Shown here one piece after another: positions 51,859-61,050 of a stretch of 61,147 bases of DNA (within the stretch, counting starts at the first letter, position 1; the number at the start of each line of letters is the position of its first letter). Both the position numbers and the translations under genes were made by a program. Source of the DNA: Streptomyces gilvus (lineage in GTDB: Bacteria; Actinomycetota; Actinomycetes; Streptomycetales; Streptomycetaceae); the NCBI RefSeq assembly GCF_022513565.1, contig NZ_JAKWBE010000039.1, positions 1 through 61,147 of the forward strand, read 5' to 3'. Under the pieces are notes generated by a model. That model saw only the letters and a list, made by a program, of their open reading frames with translations, was not told the DNA's origin and searched no databases.

Positions 51859-52286
51859 TGTCTGCTCACCAGCGGCTGACGGACTGGTGGCAGGGGCGAA
51901 GGTGGCGCGAGGACCGCGGTGACACGGCCATCCAGATGGCGATCATCTTCCCGTTCGTGCTGCTCGCCACGGTTGCCGTGATCCAGGCCTCCCTGTGGTA
52001 CTACGCCCGGCAGATCGCCCTGACCGCCGCCCGCGAAGGCGCCACCGCGGCCCGCGCCTACCAGGCGAGCCCCGCCGACGGTGCGGCCCAGGCACGGGAT
52101 GTGCTGGGCCGCACCGCGGGTGACAGCCTCAGCGGCTACAGCGTCTCGGCCACCAGCAACGGACAGCGTGTGCAGGTGCAGGTGTCCGGCACTGCCATGT
52201 CGATGATCCCGGGCATTTCGGGCCTTCACGTCACGCAGTCCGCGTCCGGCCCGGTGGAGAAATGGACAACCGTCCCGGGAGGGTGA
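51858..52286 (+). CDS. TadE-like minor pilin
   Basis: 142 residues, ATG 51858 overlapping the previous stop (TGATG). RGDTAIQMAIIFPFVLLATV followed by AVIQASLWYYARQIALTAAR is the TadE signature: a hydrophobic helix preceded by a processing-type RGD/E site. The exported part is small and polar. TadE proteins form the minor-pilin complex that primes Flp pili. Confidence 0.85.
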   Translation: MSAHQRLTDWWQGRRWREDRGDTAIQMAIIFPFVLLATVAVIQASLWYYARQIALTAAREGATAARAYQASPADGAAQARDVLGRTAGDSLSGYSVSATSNGQRVQVQVSGTAMSMIPGISGLHVTQSASGPVEKWTTVPGG

Positions 52287-52291
52287 ACCAG

Positions 52292-52801
52292 ATGCGCAAC
52301 ACGGCCCGGCGGGCTCCAAGGCTCCGCAGTGACGAGGGCAGCGCGGCGATCGAGGCTGCCATTGTCCTCCCCGCCCTGATCATGTTCCTCTGCATGGCCC
52401 TCGCCGGCGGACGCATCGTCACCTCCGGCGCGAAGATCGACGCCGCGGCCGAGGACGCGGCACGGGAGGCCTCCATTCACCGCACCGCGGCATCCGCGCA
52501 GAGCGCCGCGCAGGCGGCGGCCGCGCAGTCCCTCAACGACCAGGGCATCACCTGCTCATCCACCAGCGTCCACATCAACACGGGCGGTCTCAACGTGCCG
52601 GTGGGGCAGGTCGGCACCGTCACCGCGACCGTGACCTGCACCGTCAACCTCTCCGACCTGCTCCTCCCGGGCGTGCCGGGAGCCAAAACGCTCACATCGA
52701 CCGCCACCTCGGTCGTGGACCAGTACCGCCAGAGAGCTCTTGGGTTCGCAGATTCTGACGTGCCGTGGACTACGAACCGAGGCGTGGGGGCCGAGCAGTG
52801 A
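52292..52801 (+). CDS. TadE/TadF-like minor pilin
   Basis: 169 residues from ATG 52292, GGGAGGG seven bases upstream. DEGSAAIEAAIVLPALIMFL is the TadE-type helix with its acidic residue; AARE and a Cys pair (ITCSSTS, VTCTVNL) follow. The final 25 residues (from about 52735) do not resemble the rest and lead into a stretch with opposite-strand genes, so the 3' end may have been altered by an insertion. Confidence 0.82.
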   Translation: MRNTARRAPRLRSDEGSAAIEAAIVLPALIMFLCMALAGGRIVTSGAKIDAAAEDAAREASIHRTAASAQSAAQAAAAQSLNDQGITCSSTSVHINTGGLNVPVGQVGTVTATVTCTVNLSDLLLPGVPGAKTLTSTATSVVDQYRQRALGFADSDVPWTTNRGVGAEQ

Positions 52802-52821
52802 GCGCGCGAGGGTATGTGGGT

Positions 52822-53157
52822 TCATGCTTCGTCCGTCGAGCGTGCTCGCGCTCTTGCCTGGCAGGTTGCCCGTGCAGTGCGCCAGACGGTCTCGAATTCT
52901 GCGGCGGTGAGGTCTTGCGGTTCGTGGGCGTCCCACTCGTGGACGGGCGCCTGCGCCGTGGCGCCGAACGCCGCCTCGTACTCTGCCAGGGCTCCGGCCT
53001 GCTGGGCGGCTTCCCATTCAGCCAACGAGGCTGCGGCAACGGGCTTTTGGAGCGGTCCTTGGAGTTCAACCTGGCGGGTGACCCAGCCGTCGGCGTCGGC
53101 CTCGAAGTAGAACCAGGTATCTTCCTCGGCCCAGTAGCTGCACAACCAGCGCGTCAT
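52822..53157 (-). CDS. hypothetical protein inside the Tad block
   Basis: 111 residues on the opposite strand. It starts MTRWLCSYWAEEDTWFYFEA, is acidic and Ala-rich, and has the repeated pattern EWEAAQQAGALAEYEAAFGA. No membrane segment. The same small protein type occurs singly in Streptomyces accessory regions as far as I recall, without assigned role. It interrupts the otherwise co-directional pilus operon together with the next gene. Confidence 0.65.
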   Translation of the reverse strand: MTRWLCSYWAEEDTWFYFEADADGWVTRQVELQGPLQKPVAAASLAEWEAAQQAGALAEYEAAFGATAQAPVHEWDAHEPQDLTAAEFETVWRTARATCQARARARSTDEA

Positions 53158-53193
53158 GGGCTCATTGTCCGCGACGCCCTTGCGGAGGCCGCC

Positions 53194-53727
53194 TCACAGA
53201 TCCTGTGTCCAGACCCCGACGGGGTGCTCTTCAGGCGGCAGCGACAGCCGGGGCTGGCGGCCCAGCAGGTCTTCACCACCCGGCTGCCCGGGGAAATCTC
53301 CCTCACGATCGGGCCACAGGACCTGCAGGAACGGTACCGGCGGCCTGCGGTAGAAGCCGATCGCGGTGCCGAAGAAGGCTTTGTACCAGCGGTAGTCGAC
53401 GGCTGTGAGTACGACCGGGACGCTGGCGACGTCGTGCCACTCCTGGCCGGCCCGCACAGTGGCTCCTTCGACGGCCCGCCGGCCGATGTCGTTGAGAATG
53501 CTCTGCATCACGTGGATGTCCAGGCCGAACATCGCCAGCTCGGATATGCGGTGAGAGTGCCACAGGCCGATGGTGTAGGCCCAGCCCGGTCCCTGGCCGT
53601 CGGCGGGGACCATCACGACCTGCCAGCCATGCCGGCCGATGATGCCCACACTCGCCAGGGTGCGCTCATCCAGGTCGGGCACAGCCTGGCAGATGACACA
53701 GTGGCAGTCGGTGCAATCAACGGGCAC
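53194..53727 (-). CDS. DUF4262 domain protein
   Basis: 177 residues, GTG 53727. HGWQVVMVPADGQGPGWAYT, IGLWHSHRISELAMFGLDIH and the spacing to VLTAVDYRWYKAFFGTAIGF identify DUF4262, a family of unknown function common in actinobacteria. The N-terminus has CTDCHCVIC, a possible metal-binding cluster not present in all members. It lies on the minus strand between tadE-like and tadG-like genes, so it is probably an insertion with its own promoter. Confidence 0.85.
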   Translation of the reverse strand: MPVDCTDCHCVICQAVPDLDERTLASVGIIGRHGWQVVMVPADGQGPGWAYTIGLWHSHRISELAMFGLDIHVMQSILNDIGRRAVEGATVRAGQEWHDVASVPVVLTAVDYRWYKAFFGTAIGFYRRPPVPFLQVLWPDREGDFPGQPGGEDLLGRQPRLSLPPEEHPVGVWTQDL

Positions 53728-54036
53728 ACCGGAAAGGGTATGCGGACCGGTACGCCTGCCCCACAGCGGGAGGGGACCCAGCGAGTTGGATCGTCCGGCC
53801 CTCGCGTCCGCCGGCCGCCGGACCGACGGGCAGGCACAGCAGACGCCGTGCCGGCCGAGGGCAGCGCTGCCACACCATCCCGCGGTGGCCAACCGGACGT
53901 GCGCGCCGCACAGGCGCCAGGCGCAGGCACGAGGGGCCATGGCGGTGGCCGCGATGCGGTGCGCGCGCACCGAGCACGGCCTGCGGGGCCCGTGCGGGAG
54001 AGCACAGCCGACTGTGCCCTTTCCGGCACCAGCAAG
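53728..54036. other. stretch between the inserted genes and the TadG-like gene
   Basis: No complete gene. On the minus strand a frame reads CAWRLCGAHVRLATAGWCGS then GRHGVCCACPS, a Cys/His pattern that could be a zinc-binding remnant. The plus-strand frame of the TadG-like gene is open throughout but its composition here looks noncoding. Confidence 0.3.
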
Positions 54037-54483
54037 GTGATCGCCCATCGGATACGGCAGGCCCGCCAGGACCGCGGTGGCGTCACCGTGTTCGTCGCCG
54101 TGTGCGTCGTCGCGCTGATCGGCATCATCGGCGTCGCCGTCGACGGCGGCAGCACCATGCGCGCCACCGAACGCGCCGACTACCTCGCCGGTGAGGCCGC
54201 CCGGGCCGGCGGGCAGGCCATCGACGCGGCCGATGCCATCAACGGCCGGGCCATCGTGGCCGATCCGCAGGCGGCCACCGCCGCGGCCCAGGCCTACCTG
54301 CGCACGGCCGGCGCCGCCGGCACCGTCAGCGTCTCAGGGGACGGTAAGACCCTGACCGTCACGGTCACCGGCTCCTACGACACGACGTTCTTGTCGGTGG
54401 CCGGTGTCGACTCGCTGCCGGTGACCGGCCATGGCACGGCCACCCTCCTGCACGGTGTCACCGCACCCGATCAAGGACCCTGA
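54037..54483 (+). CDS. TadG-like pilus assembly protein
   Basis: 148 residues from GTG 54037; the frame is open much further upstream, so the start is approximate. RQDRGGVTVFVAVCVVALIG followed by IIGVAVDGGSTMRATERADY is the TadG N-terminal helix, then LAGEAARAGGQAID and a small beta domain (GTVSVSGDGKTLTVTVTGSY). It resumes the Tad series after the minus-strand insertion. Its stop overlaps the next start (TGATG). Confidence 0.82.
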   Translation: MIAHRIRQARQDRGGVTVFVAVCVVALIGIIGVAVDGGSTMRATERADYLAGEAARAGGQAIDAADAINGRAIVADPQAATAAAQAYLRTAGAAGTVSVSGDGKTLTVTVTGSYDTTFLSVAGVDSLPVTGHGTATLLHGVTAPDQGP

Positions 54484-57400
54484 TGCCCGCCACTGCCCGC
54501 ATCCCCGCCCCCACCGCCGCCCGCACGCTGGCACGCGTGCTCAAGGCCGCGGTCAGCCTGCTTGTGCTGGCGGCCGCGACCTGCGGGCTGCCGGTGCTGC
54601 TGGCCTGGGCCACCCCCGCCATCTGGGCGGCCACCCACGACGACCTCACCCACCTGCTTCACCGGCAGGACACCGGCAGCGTCTTTTTGCTGTTCCTGGC
54701 CTGCGTGGGCTGGATCGGGTGGGCGCAGTTCGCCTTCTGCGCGGTGCGCGAGCTGATCGCGCAGCTGAGGGGCCGTACCTGGCACGCCCCGCGGGGGATG
54801 GGCGCCACCCAGCGCGCCGCGGCCCTGCTGATCGGCAGCATCCTGGTGCTCCTGCCGACGAGCTCGGCCCTGGCCTCCGACGCCCAGGCCGCCCCCGCCA
54901 CCACGGCGGCCCCCATTCCGGGCAAGCCCCAGGCCCGGCAGGCCGCCGAGACCGAGCAGGCCTCCACGTCCTCGGCGACCACCACAGCGTCCAGCCCGTC
55001 GTACACGGTGCGCGAGATGCGGCCGGCGCAGAGCCTGTGGGGCATCGCCGAGAGGGAGTTGGGCGACGGCGAGCGGTGGCGGGAGATCGCCGACCTCAAC
55101 GAGGGCCACACCATGGCCGACGGCACCATCTTCCGCGCGAACAGCTTTCTGCAGCCCGGCTGGCAGCTTCAGATGCCCGCCACGCCAACGGAAGTAGGGG
55201 GCCTGCGTACGCAGTTGGGTGAGGCCGCACCCACGGCCGGCGAGGAGAGCGAGCACGTCGTCACGGTCCGCTCGGGCGACTACCTGTCGAAGATCGCGGA
55301 AAAGGAGCTCGGCGACGGCGACGACTGGCCGCAGCTGTTCGAGGCCAGCCGGGACACGCCGCAGCCGCACGGCCTGCCCGCAATCACCGACCCGAACATC
55401 ATCTACGCGGGACAGCAGGTCACCGTGCCCGCAGCCCACACCGGTCAGCCGCCCCAAGGCCAGGGCCACGATGGAGAGTCCGGCGGCCAGGAGAGCCCTC
55501 CCCCAGCCACCCAGAACCCCAACCCCACGCAGCCCCCGGGCGACAGCACGGGGAATGCACCAGCGCCCGCACCCGGCCAGACCACTACGCCTGCACCCCG
55601 GTCGTCGGCGGCCACCGCGCCGTCCCGTCGCCCGGCCGAGCAGCCCGGACAGGATCAGTCCTCACCGCCGGCTGCGGCGTCCGCGAGGCCCGAGCCCCCC
55701 GCCAGCGCCTCGGCTTCTTCTGCCGCCACGCCGCCGGCGTCGGCCGAGCCGTCCGGCTCCGCTGCCTCCCCCGCGCCCGGATCACCACCGGCGCCGGCTC
55801 CGGCCACCAGCCCGCTCAACCTGCGGATCGTGCTCGGCGCCGGCGCGCTGCTCGCCGCCGCCGTCACCGGTGCGCTCGCCCTGCGCCGCACCCTGCAGCG
55901 CCGCCGCCGCAAGCCCGGCGAGACGATCGCCATCGCAGCCGAACCCTCCCCAGCGGAGGCCCAGTTGGCGGCGGCCGCCGAGCCGGGCGGTGCTGCGCGT
56001 CTGGACGTGGCGCTGCAGACCCTGGCTCACCACGTGGCCCAGCAGGAGGAGCACGGCGCGGTTCTGCCGCCGCTGCGGGCCGCCCGGATCGCCACCCGCG
56101 CGGTTCAGGTGCTGCCCGAGGACCTCGCCCAACAACCGGTGGCGCCGTTCACCGCCGGGCGGGCCGGCTGGTGGGTCCTTCCCGCTGAGGCCGCCCTCCT
56201 GGACGAGGAGGCCGCCTGCGCGGTGTCGGCGCCGTATCCGGGGCTGGTCACCATCGGCCACACCGCGGCGGGCGAGTTGCTGCTGCTCAACCTCGCCGCC
56301 CTGCCCGCGCTGCTGCTGGACGGCAACCCCGTCCACATCACCGAGGTGTGCACCTCCCTCGCGCTGGAACTCGCCATGAGCCCGTGGGCCACGGACGTCG
56401 AGGTCGTCACCGTGGGATTCGGCGAGGACCTGCCGCAGCTGCTGCCCACCACGCGGATCGCCCACATGCGGCAGGCCGCGCACGCCCTGCGCGATCTGAG
56501 CGAACGCCTGCTGGAAGCACACCAGATGCCCGAGAGCCGGCACCAGCCGTATCTGCTGCTGTGCGCGTCGGCCCTGGACGAGGACACCGCCTGGCAGTTC
56601 GCGGATGTGATCTCCCGGGCGGGGGCGGTACCCGTCACGCTGATCGCCCCCGCGAGCACGGCGGCCGCCCGCTTCCCCGAGGCGGAGATCCTCAACGCCT
56701 CCCTCAACCAGCCGCAGACCCTCAACTATGTCGGCACCGACATCACGGTGCAGCGCCTGCAGCACGCCGCCTACCTGCAGATCACCACCGCATTGAAGGT
56801 GTCCGGGCAGCCGTCCCACCCCGCCGAGGACCCCTGGGAGGACGTCCCGGACGAGCCCGACCGCATGCCCCAGACCGGGCAGGCATCGCGGGAAAAGCCG
56901 TTCCCCGCACCCATGGCCGGCTCGATCCCGTCACCGGCGGCGGAAACGGACGCCAGCGGCGAGGTCTTCCCGGCCCTGCTCGCCGCCGGCACCGATCCCT
57001 CCGGGCTCCGTCTCCTCTCCCCCACCCCATCGCCGCCCCCACTCGACGACGCAACCGGACCGGACACCGAAGCAGCGGTGTTACCGGCCCCGGCCTACCC
57101 GACTACTGGGGAAGCCACCGACACGGCGAAAACGGCGAAGGCTCACACACCGGGGGCCGCCCTGGAGGAGCCCGCAGCGGCGAAGGGAGACGCGTACGAG
57201 ACGCCAGACCTCAACGCGCCGGAGATCCGGGTGCTCGGGCCGGTCGAGGTGACGGGCGTGGACAACACCGGCCACGGCCCCAGAACGGCGCAGCTCGCGG
57301 CCTTGCTGTACTTGCGGCCCGGCCGCACCGCGGACGTGCTGTGTGCCGACATGGACCCCGTCAGCCCGTGGTCGACCAGCACCCTCAACGCCCGGATGCA

Positions 57401-57962
57401 GGGCCTGCGCAGCGCCCTGGGCAGCGACTCCTCCGGCACCCTCTACGTACCGCGCCGCAAAACCGGCGAGGACCCCTACCGACTCGCCCCCGCAGTGCGC
57501 TGCGACTGGACCCGCTTCCTCCACCTCGTCGAACACGCCCTGCCCCAGGGCCCCTCCGGCCTGACCGGCCTGGAGAAGGCACTGGCCCTGGTCCGCGGCA
57601 AGCCGTTCGGCGGCCGGCCACTGCCCTGGGCCGAACCCTACGCACAGGACATGACCACCCGGATCACCGACATCGCCCACACCGTCGCCACCCACCGCAC
57701 ACCTGCGGGCCCCCACCACGACCTCAACGCCGCCCGCCAGGCCATCACCACCGGCCTCGACGCCGACCCCACAGCCGAACTCCTCTACCGGGACTGGATG
57801 CGTCTTGAGGCTGCTCGCGGCAACCGCTCCGGGCTGCACACCGCGATCACCCGCCTGCAACAAATCAACCGAGAACTGGACTGCTCACCCGAACCCGAAA
57901 CCGAACAACTCATCAACCACCTCCTCAACTCCCCCCGCCCCGGCCGGACACCCACACCATGA
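54483..57962 (+). CDS. giant membrane LysM-BTAD protein
   Basis: 1159 residues, ATG 54483. Order: three membrane segments (about 18-38, 65-90, 112-130); two LysM domains outside (YTVREMRPAQSLWGIAEREL about 175-230 and VTVRSGDYLSKIAEKELGDG about 258-315); a Pro/Ser/Ala linker; a fourth membrane helix (LRIVLGAGALLAAAVTGALA, about 445); a 450-residue cytoplasmic region; and a SARP-type winged helix plus BTAD (IRVLGPVEVTGVDNTGHGPR onward, about 912-1150). It would bind peptidoglycan outside and hold a regulator-type domain inside. Such proteins recur at the end of actinobacterial Tad clusters. Whether the BTAD part binds DNA is unknown. Confidence 0.88.
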   Translation: MPATARIPAPTAARTLARVLKAAVSLLVLAAATCGLPVLLAWATPAIWAATHDDLTHLLHRQDTGSVFLLFLACVGWIGWAQFAFCAVRELIAQLRGRTWHAPRGMGATQRAAALLIGSILVLLPTSSALASDAQAAPATTAAPIPGKPQARQAAETEQASTSSATTTASSPSYTVREMRPAQSLWGIAERELGDGERWREIADLNEGHTMADGTIFRANSFLQPGWQLQMPATPTEVGGLRTQLGEAAPTAGEESEHVVTVRSGDYLSKIAEKELGDGDDWPQLFEASRDTPQPHGLPAITDPNIIYAGQQVTVPAAHTGQPPQGQGHDGESGGQESPPPATQNPNPTQPPGDSTGNAPAPAPGQTTTPAPRSSAATAPSRRPAEQPGQDQSSPPAAASARPEPPASASASSAATPPASAEPSGSAASPAPGSPPAPAPATSPLNLRIVLGAGALLAAAVTGALALRRTLQRRRRKPGETIAIAAEPSPAEAQLAAAAEPGGAARLDVALQTLAHHVAQQEEHGAVLPPLRAARIATRAVQVLPEDLAQQPVAPFTAGRAGWWVLPAEAALLDEEAACAVSAPYPGLVTIGHTAAGELLLLNLAALPALLLDGNPVHITEVCTSLALELAMSPWATDVEVVTVGFGEDLPQLLPTTRIAHMRQAAHALRDLSERLLEAHQMPESRHQPYLLLCASALDEDTAWQFADVISRAGAVPVTLIAPASTAAARFPEAEILNASLNQPQTLNYVGTDITVQRLQHAAYLQITTALKVSGQPSHPAEDPWEDVPDEPDRMPQTGQASREKPFPAPMAGSIPSPAAETDASGEVFPALLAAGTDPSGLRLLSPTPSPPPLDDATGPDTEAAVLPAPAYPTTGEATDTAKTAKAHTPGAALEEPAAAKGDAYETPDLNAPEIRVLGPVEVTGVDNTGHGPRTAQLAALLYLRPGRTADVLCADMDPVSPWSTSTLNARMQGLRSALGSDSSGTLYVPRRKTGEDPYRLAPAVRCDWTRFLHLVEHALPQGPSGLTGLEKALALVRGKPFGGRPLPWAEPYAQDMTTRITDIAHTVATHRTPAGPHHDLNAARQAITTGLDADPTAELLYRDWMRLEAARGNRSGLHTAITRLQQINRELDCSPEPETEQLINHLLNSPRPGRTPTP

Positions 57963-59830
57963 CCACCCAGACCACACCCCTACAACCCCCGCCACCACCA
58001 CCGCCAACGGCTCCACCCAGACCGCACGCCGCACAGACGACGCCAACAACGCCCAACGCAGCGCCGGACACCAACACGACGCCGGTGCCAAAACCGGCGG
58101 GAGCATCAGCACAGCCACTCGGCCTCACCGCCCGACGGTGGCTGAGCGTGCTGATCACCGCAGGGACCGCCATCGTCGCCGGCATCGGCTTCACCGGCTC
58201 CTACACAGCCCTTCGTCAACTCGCCACCCGCAAGGGCTTCGGCAGCTTCGCCTATCTCTTCCCGGTCGGCATCGACGCCGGCATCTGTGTCCTGCTCGCC
58301 CTCGATCTCTACCTCACCCATCACCGCATTCCCTTCCCGCTGCTGCGGCAGACCGCCTGGCTGCTGACGGCGGCGACCATCGCCTTCAACGGCGCAGCAG
58401 CCTGGCCGGACCCGCTGGGCGTAGGCATGCACGGCGTCATCCCCCTGCTGTTCATCGTCGCCGTGGAGGCGGCCCGGCACGCGATCGCGATCACGGACAT
58501 CACGGCCGACACGCACATGGAGGGCGTGCGGCCCGCCCGCTGGCTGCTGTCCCCCATCCGGACGTTCCTGCTGTGGCGGCGCATGAAACTGTGGGAGCTG
58601 CGCTCCTACCAGCAGGCCATCACCCTGGAGCAGGAACGCCTCGTCTACCAGGCCCGCCTGCACTCGCGGTTCGGCCGCGCCTGGCGCCGCAAAGCCCCGG
58701 TGGAATCCCTGATACCACTGCGGCTGGCCCGCTACGGCATCCCGCTGGCGGACACGGCCCCGGCCGGCCTCGCCGCCGCGGACATCAAACCAACCCCGAT
58801 CACGCCGGCAATCCAGCGGGAAGCCGCCCATGCAGCCCCGGCCACGGACACGGAACCGGCCGCGCACGATACTGCCGCCACACCAGCGCCCGCAACAACC
58901 AGCACCACACATCCCGGCAAACAGCACTCCCCACCGGACAGCCACACCCAAACACCCCCACAACTGCAGGCCCCCCGCCCCGCATTGACGACCGAGCCGG
59001 AACTGCACACCCACCCCCGCACGTACACCCGCCCCGGGCAGCAGACCCCTCACTCCCCCGGCCGGCCCGCCCACAGCCCGTCCGGCCACACCAGCCCGCA
59101 CACGACCTCCGGCAAGCCCCCCGGTGCACCGACACTCAAAGACCAACACGACCAGAACCGGGCCGCACTCACCGAAGCAGGCACCACACCACGCAGCACC
59201 AACAAGCCCAACCCCGTGCACCCGACGCACGCACACGCCCAAGACCCCGACGCCACCACAGGCACCCACCAGGACACTGCCTCCGCGCCCGGCAGCGATC
59301 CGTTCGGCCCCGAGCCACGAACCGGTCAACCCAACCAGCCACAACGTCTACCGCCCCGCCAGGCCGCATCCGCCCCCCGCCACCAGCCCGGCCACGTCAC
59401 GCCCCCACCCGCTGTCGCACCCCGGACGACCGAGACCACGCGACCCAGCCGTACGCGGCAGACCCCGCGGCAGACCACCAGCCCCGACCACCAGACGCCA
59501 CACCGCTCAACCAGCCACAACCTCACCCTCCCCGACCGCTACTACCTCGCCTGGCAGGACTACCAAACCCGCCACGGCACCCAACCCACCGGCCAACAAC
59601 TCTCCGCCCACCTCGCCACACAAGGCCTGCTCGGACGCGGCCAACAACCCATCAGCCCCGCCAACCTACGAAGACACTTCCTCCGATGGCGCACCTACAA
59701 CATCTGGGCCACACACCGCGCCCACGACCCAACCCCCTCCCCCACCGACATAGCCCACGAATGCGCCCGGCTGGGCATCACCGCCCAGTACAACAAGCCC
59801 CTCACCCCCCCCACTACATCGCGGCACTGA
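57959..59830 (+). CDS. DUF2637 (SpdB-like) transfer protein
   Basis: 623 residues, ATG 57959 overlapping the previous stop (ATGA). A Pro-rich start is followed by four membrane segments (LSVLITAGTAIVAGIGFTGS, YLFPVGIDAGICVLLALDLY, AWLLTAATIAFNGAAAWPDP, MHGVIPLLFIVAVEAARHAI), the DUF2637 domain of plasmid spread proteins. A 300-residue Pro/Thr/His-rich region and a C-terminal helical domain (DRYYLAWQDYQTRHGTQPTG, ISPANLRRHFLRWRTYNI) resembling a DNA-binding fold follow. Spread proteins help plasmid movement between mycelial compartments, so this ties the block to conjugation. Confidence 0.85.
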   Translation: MTTQTTPLQPPPPPPPTAPPRPHAAQTTPTTPNAAPDTNTTPVPKPAGASAQPLGLTARRWLSVLITAGTAIVAGIGFTGSYTALRQLATRKGFGSFAYLFPVGIDAGICVLLALDLYLTHHRIPFPLLRQTAWLLTAATIAFNGAAAWPDPLGVGMHGVIPLLFIVAVEAARHAIAITDITADTHMEGVRPARWLLSPIRTFLLWRRMKLWELRSYQQAITLEQERLVYQARLHSRFGRAWRRKAPVESLIPLRLARYGIPLADTAPAGLAAADIKPTPITPAIQREAAHAAPATDTEPAAHDTAATPAPATTSTTHPGKQHSPPDSHTQTPPQLQAPRPALTTEPELHTHPRTYTRPGQQTPHSPGRPAHSPSGHTSPHTTSGKPPGAPTLKDQHDQNRAALTEAGTTPRSTNKPNPVHPTHAHAQDPDATTGTHQDTASAPGSDPFGPEPRTGQPNQPQRLPPRQAASAPRHQPGHVTPPPAVAPRTTETTRPSRTRQTPRQTTSPDHQTPHRSTSHNLTLPDRYYLAWQDYQTRHGTQPTGQQLSAHLATQGLLGRGQQPISPANLRRHFLRWRTYNIWATHRAHDPTPSPTDIAHECARLGITAQYNKPLTPPTTSRH

Positions 59831-60124
59831 CCCCCGACTTCGAACGACGCTGGCAACAACTCAACACACAACACAACGAAACCCCATCAGGGCACTCGTA
59901 GAGACCGACACCGCTCGATGGCCGCGGGCTCTGCGACAGGCCAGCACACCTTCCCAGCATCCACCCCGCCTGAGACGCTCGTTGAAAGCGCTCCTCGGAT
60001 ACGCCTGGGCGACCTCAACCCGCCCAGTGTGATCCCCCACCTGCACATCACCGACCTGCCCGATGTCGACGAGAAGATGGAACGCTTCGCAGTCCAGGCC
60101 CGCACGGCCCAGCGGGCGGCCGAG
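59831..60124. other. end of the transfer block, possible truncated gene
   Basis: A plus-strand frame from 59918 reads SAPRIRLGDLNPPSVIPHLH then ITDLPDVDEKMERFAVQART and looks protein-like up to the IS5 remnant at about 60125, where it changes into unrelated sequence. It may be a small gene truncated by the IS. No clear terminator follows the DUF2637 gene. Confidence 0.35.
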
Positions 60125-60630
60125 TACGTGCGTGGACGGCTCCCACATCCGCGCGAAAAAGGGGAGCGCCGACACCGCTCCGTCGCCGGTCGACCGGCGG
60201 AAAGCGGGCAGCAAGCACTACTTGATCTGCGACGGACGCGGCTCCCCGCTCAAGGTCATCACCACCGCCAACGTCAACGACGTCACCCAGACCCTCGCCC
60301 TGGTCGACGGCATCCCTCCCGTATCCGGGCGTCCCGGCCAGCCACGCCGCCGCCCCGATTCGCTGCTCGGCGACAAGGGCTACGACGCCAACCGCCACCG
60401 CGAGGAGCTGCGCAAGCGCCGAATCCTGCCGGTCATCTCCCGCAAGGGCGCCCCGAACATCAAAGGGCCTGGGCAAGATCCGCTACGTCGTGGAGCAGAC
60501 CTTCGCCCTGCTCCACCAGTTCAAACGCCTCGCCGTCCGCTGGGAACGCCGAACCGAACTCCACGACGCCTTCGCCTCATTGGCCTGCGGCCTCATCTGC
60601 TGGAGGCGACTGAAGAAGTACCGATCATGA
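60125..60630 (+). pseudogene. IS5-family transposase, truncated and frameshifted
   Basis: The remnant starts inside the catalytic domain (CVDGSHIRAKKGSADTAPSP, VDRRKAGSKHYLICDGRG) with the first Asp, continues with SLLGDKGYDANRHREELRKR (second Asp), and shifts frame near 60463 before VVEQTFALLHQFKRLAVRWE (the Glu motif) and the end CGLICWRRLKKYRS. The N-terminal third and the left end are missing. The sequence TCATGATCGTGTTACGAGCA after the stop may be its right end. Confidence 0.82.
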
Positions 60631-60648
60631 TCGTGTTACGAGCATTAG

Positions 60649-61050
60649 CTACAACTCACACCACTCACCCAGAGGGCCGGCCGCCTGCGTCTGGGTGAAG
60701 CTGTGCAGCAGGTCCCACGCCCGATCGATGTCCAGAACAAAGTCGCCCGTGAACGCGGCGAGGTCATCCATGATCGGGACTTCGACCTCGGCATCCGAGG
60801 GCACGGTGCCGTCTCCTACGAGCAGAGACATCCGCTCAGTGCTACTCATCAGATGGACGACTGCGTGATCATCTCGGAAGGCCAGGATCAGCACCGGGAA
60901 CTCCCTGTTCGGCGACCGAACCTCGACGTATCCCTGACCACGCGAACGCAGCTCGTTGAAGCGGTCTGACAGATCCTTCACCTCGGAACATCTCTCAACC
61001 GGATGGAACAGTCCCGATTCTGGCGACGTCGCCGCCCACACCACGCTCAT
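60649..61050 (-). CDS. Imm1-like immunity protein
   Basis: 133 residues from ATG 61050 (an in-frame start at 61068 is possible). The pattern FPVLILAFRDDHAVVHLMSS, PIMDDLAAFTGDFVLDIDRA and the end AWDLLHSFTQTQAAGPLGEW fits Imm1 immunity proteins of polymorphic toxins, whose C-terminus typically has a Pro/Gly turn and a Trp near the end. No matching toxin is in the window, so it may be an orphan or belong to a gene beyond the right edge. From 61051 to 61147 nothing is visible. Confidence 0.6.
   Translation of the reverse strand: MSVVWAATSPESGLFHPVERCSEVKDLSDRFNELRSRGQGYVEVRSPNREFPVLILAFRDDHAVVHLMSSTERMSLLVGDGTVPSDAEVEVPIMDDLAAFTGDFVLDIDRAWDLLHSFTQTQAAGPLGEWCEL

Noticed and set aside
57805..59901. 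698-residue plus-strand frame overlapping the DUF2637 gene
   Set aside because: Shadow in another frame, dominated by Pro/Arg/His; the frame from 57959 has membrane helices and family motifs.
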